From NCBI GenBank assembly GCA_937894165.1, contig CALCSX010000161.1:1-7178 (forward strand): a stretch of DNA of 7,178 nucleotides. Direction: 5' to 3'. The notes beneath the pieces were generated by a model. The model was given only the letters and a program-made list of their open reading frames with translations. It was not told the DNA's origin and did no database searches. The position numbers were made by a program, and so were the translations under genes. The stretch is from an uncultured Saprospiraceae bacterium. Lineage in GTDB: Bacteria > Bacteroidota > Bacteroidia > Chitinophagales > Saprospiraceae. Shown here one piece after another: positions 6,941-7,178 of the stretch; the stretch's first letter is position 1, and each line of letters opens with the position of its first letter.

Positions 6941-6960
6941 AAGTGAATCAAAGTTCAGAC
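6941..6960 (+). repeat. 20-bp unit repeated upstream of the operon (right copy)
   Basis: AAGTGAATCAAAGTTCAGAC matches 327-346 at 18 of 20 positions in the same orientation, so the pair are direct repeats surrounding the operon. Confidence 0.6.
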
Positions 6961-7011
6961 GATTATGTTTCTGAGCTTAGCCGTTAGACCGGTCGAAATT
7001 ATCATTAAAGA

Positions 7012-7042
7012 AAAACCCCCACAGTTTTAATTACTGGGTTTT
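7012..7042. terminator. Possible second, weaker terminator-like hairpin
   Basis: ACTGGGTTTT (7033-7042) pairs with AAAACCC (7012-7018) and AGT (7022-7024, ACAGT begins at 7021), with a short CC-CA bulge between them and a T/A-rich loop. The A-rich left side and T-rich right side fit a bidirectional terminator, but the bulge weakens it. It would insulate the operon from the gene that may start at 7164. Confidence 0.35.
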
Positions 7043-7097
7043 CTCATAAAACCAAAACTAACATATTGCTTGCAAGGAAGCTACATAAAAAACGTCT

Positions 7098-7178
7098 CTG
7101 ATAAGAAAAGTCCAAGGACAAGGCTTTCGAAGTATTTGAATCTAAGGAGTTTATAGGAAATAAATGACTGATTCAAAT
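7098..7178 (+). repeat. 80-bp element, right copy (continues past the window)
   Basis: This matches the reverse complement of 815-894 at 72 of 81 columns. The 11-bp dyad arm GTATTTGAATC (7132-7142) faces GATTCAAAT (7170-7178, cut by the window end). The 27-nt spacer holds AAGGAG (7144-7149), a second purine stretch AGGAAA (7155-7160) and ATG (7164). The spacer length equals that of the left copy. Confidence 0.75.
7164..7178 (+). CDS. Possible start of a gene running off the right edge (MTDSN...)
   Basis: ATG 7164 opens the peptide MTDSN and remains open to the window end. AGGA at 7155-7158 lies five bases upstream, and AAGGAG at 7144-7149 is 14 bases away. The same five codons follow a TTG in the left copy on the - strand. 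Product unknown; five codons are not enough to recognise a family. Confidence 0.3.

Larger units (their letters stand above)
6597..7163. other. Repeat-rich intergenic region downstream of the operon
   Basis: No gene is visible on either strand. The region holds an 18-bp inverted pair (6631-6648 and 6740-6757), the operon terminator, two copies of the G/T-rich unit shared with the upstream region, small palindromes, a second weaker terminator-like hairpin, and the right copy of the 80-bp element leading to a possible start codon at 7164. Confidence 0.75.

Overview
The window holds a complete three-gene tripartite efflux operon on the + strand (about 1110-6596). It encodes a lipoprotein membrane fusion protein, an inner-membrane RND transporter of the hydrophobe/amphiphile (HAE) type, and a TolC-like outer-membrane factor. 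The genes overlap (4 nt at the first junction, about 23 nt at the second), so they are almost certainly co-transcribed and translationally coupled. No regulator gene is visible in the window. The proteins are typical of Gram-negative bacteria. The lipoprotein signal with an LSAC lipobox, the lack of a Shine-Dalgarno sequence before the first gene, a signal peptide ending in YGQ, and the style of the intergenic repeats suggest Bacteroidota, perhaps a Saprospiraceae-like environmental lineage. That placement is inference from general features.

Layout: 3-122 may be the C-terminal end of an unidentified membrane protein. Bases 123-1109 have no convincing gene. They form a mosaic of short dispersed repeats: two ATGATATGATT-type low-complexity clusters, several imperfect palindromes, a G/T-rich repeat unit, and one copy of a roughly 80-bp element read on the - strand. 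The operon follows. Bases 6597-7163 form a second repeat mosaic containing a strong intrinsic terminator (6730-6788), two further copies of the G/T-rich unit, and a weaker hairpin. The right edge holds a second copy of the 80-bp element, read on the + strand, which runs into a possible start codon at 7164.

How the genes work together: the RND pump (proton-relay residues D401, D402 and K920 present) takes up substrates from the periplasm or inner membrane using the proton gradient. The lipid-anchored fusion protein joins it to the outer-membrane channel, and substrates leave the cell directly. The substrate cannot be read from the sequence. The DD/K relay favours organic compounds such as drugs, detergents or dyes over metal ions.

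The most noteworthy non-genic structure is the pair of about 89% identical 80-bp elements that flank the operon in opposite, outward-reading orientation. Each carries the same 11-bp dyad around a putative ribosome-binding site and start codon. This could mark a mobile or duplicated gene family bracketing the efflux operon, or an intergenic repeat family. The window is cut before this can be decided. I see no evidence of a wholly new biochemical system here.
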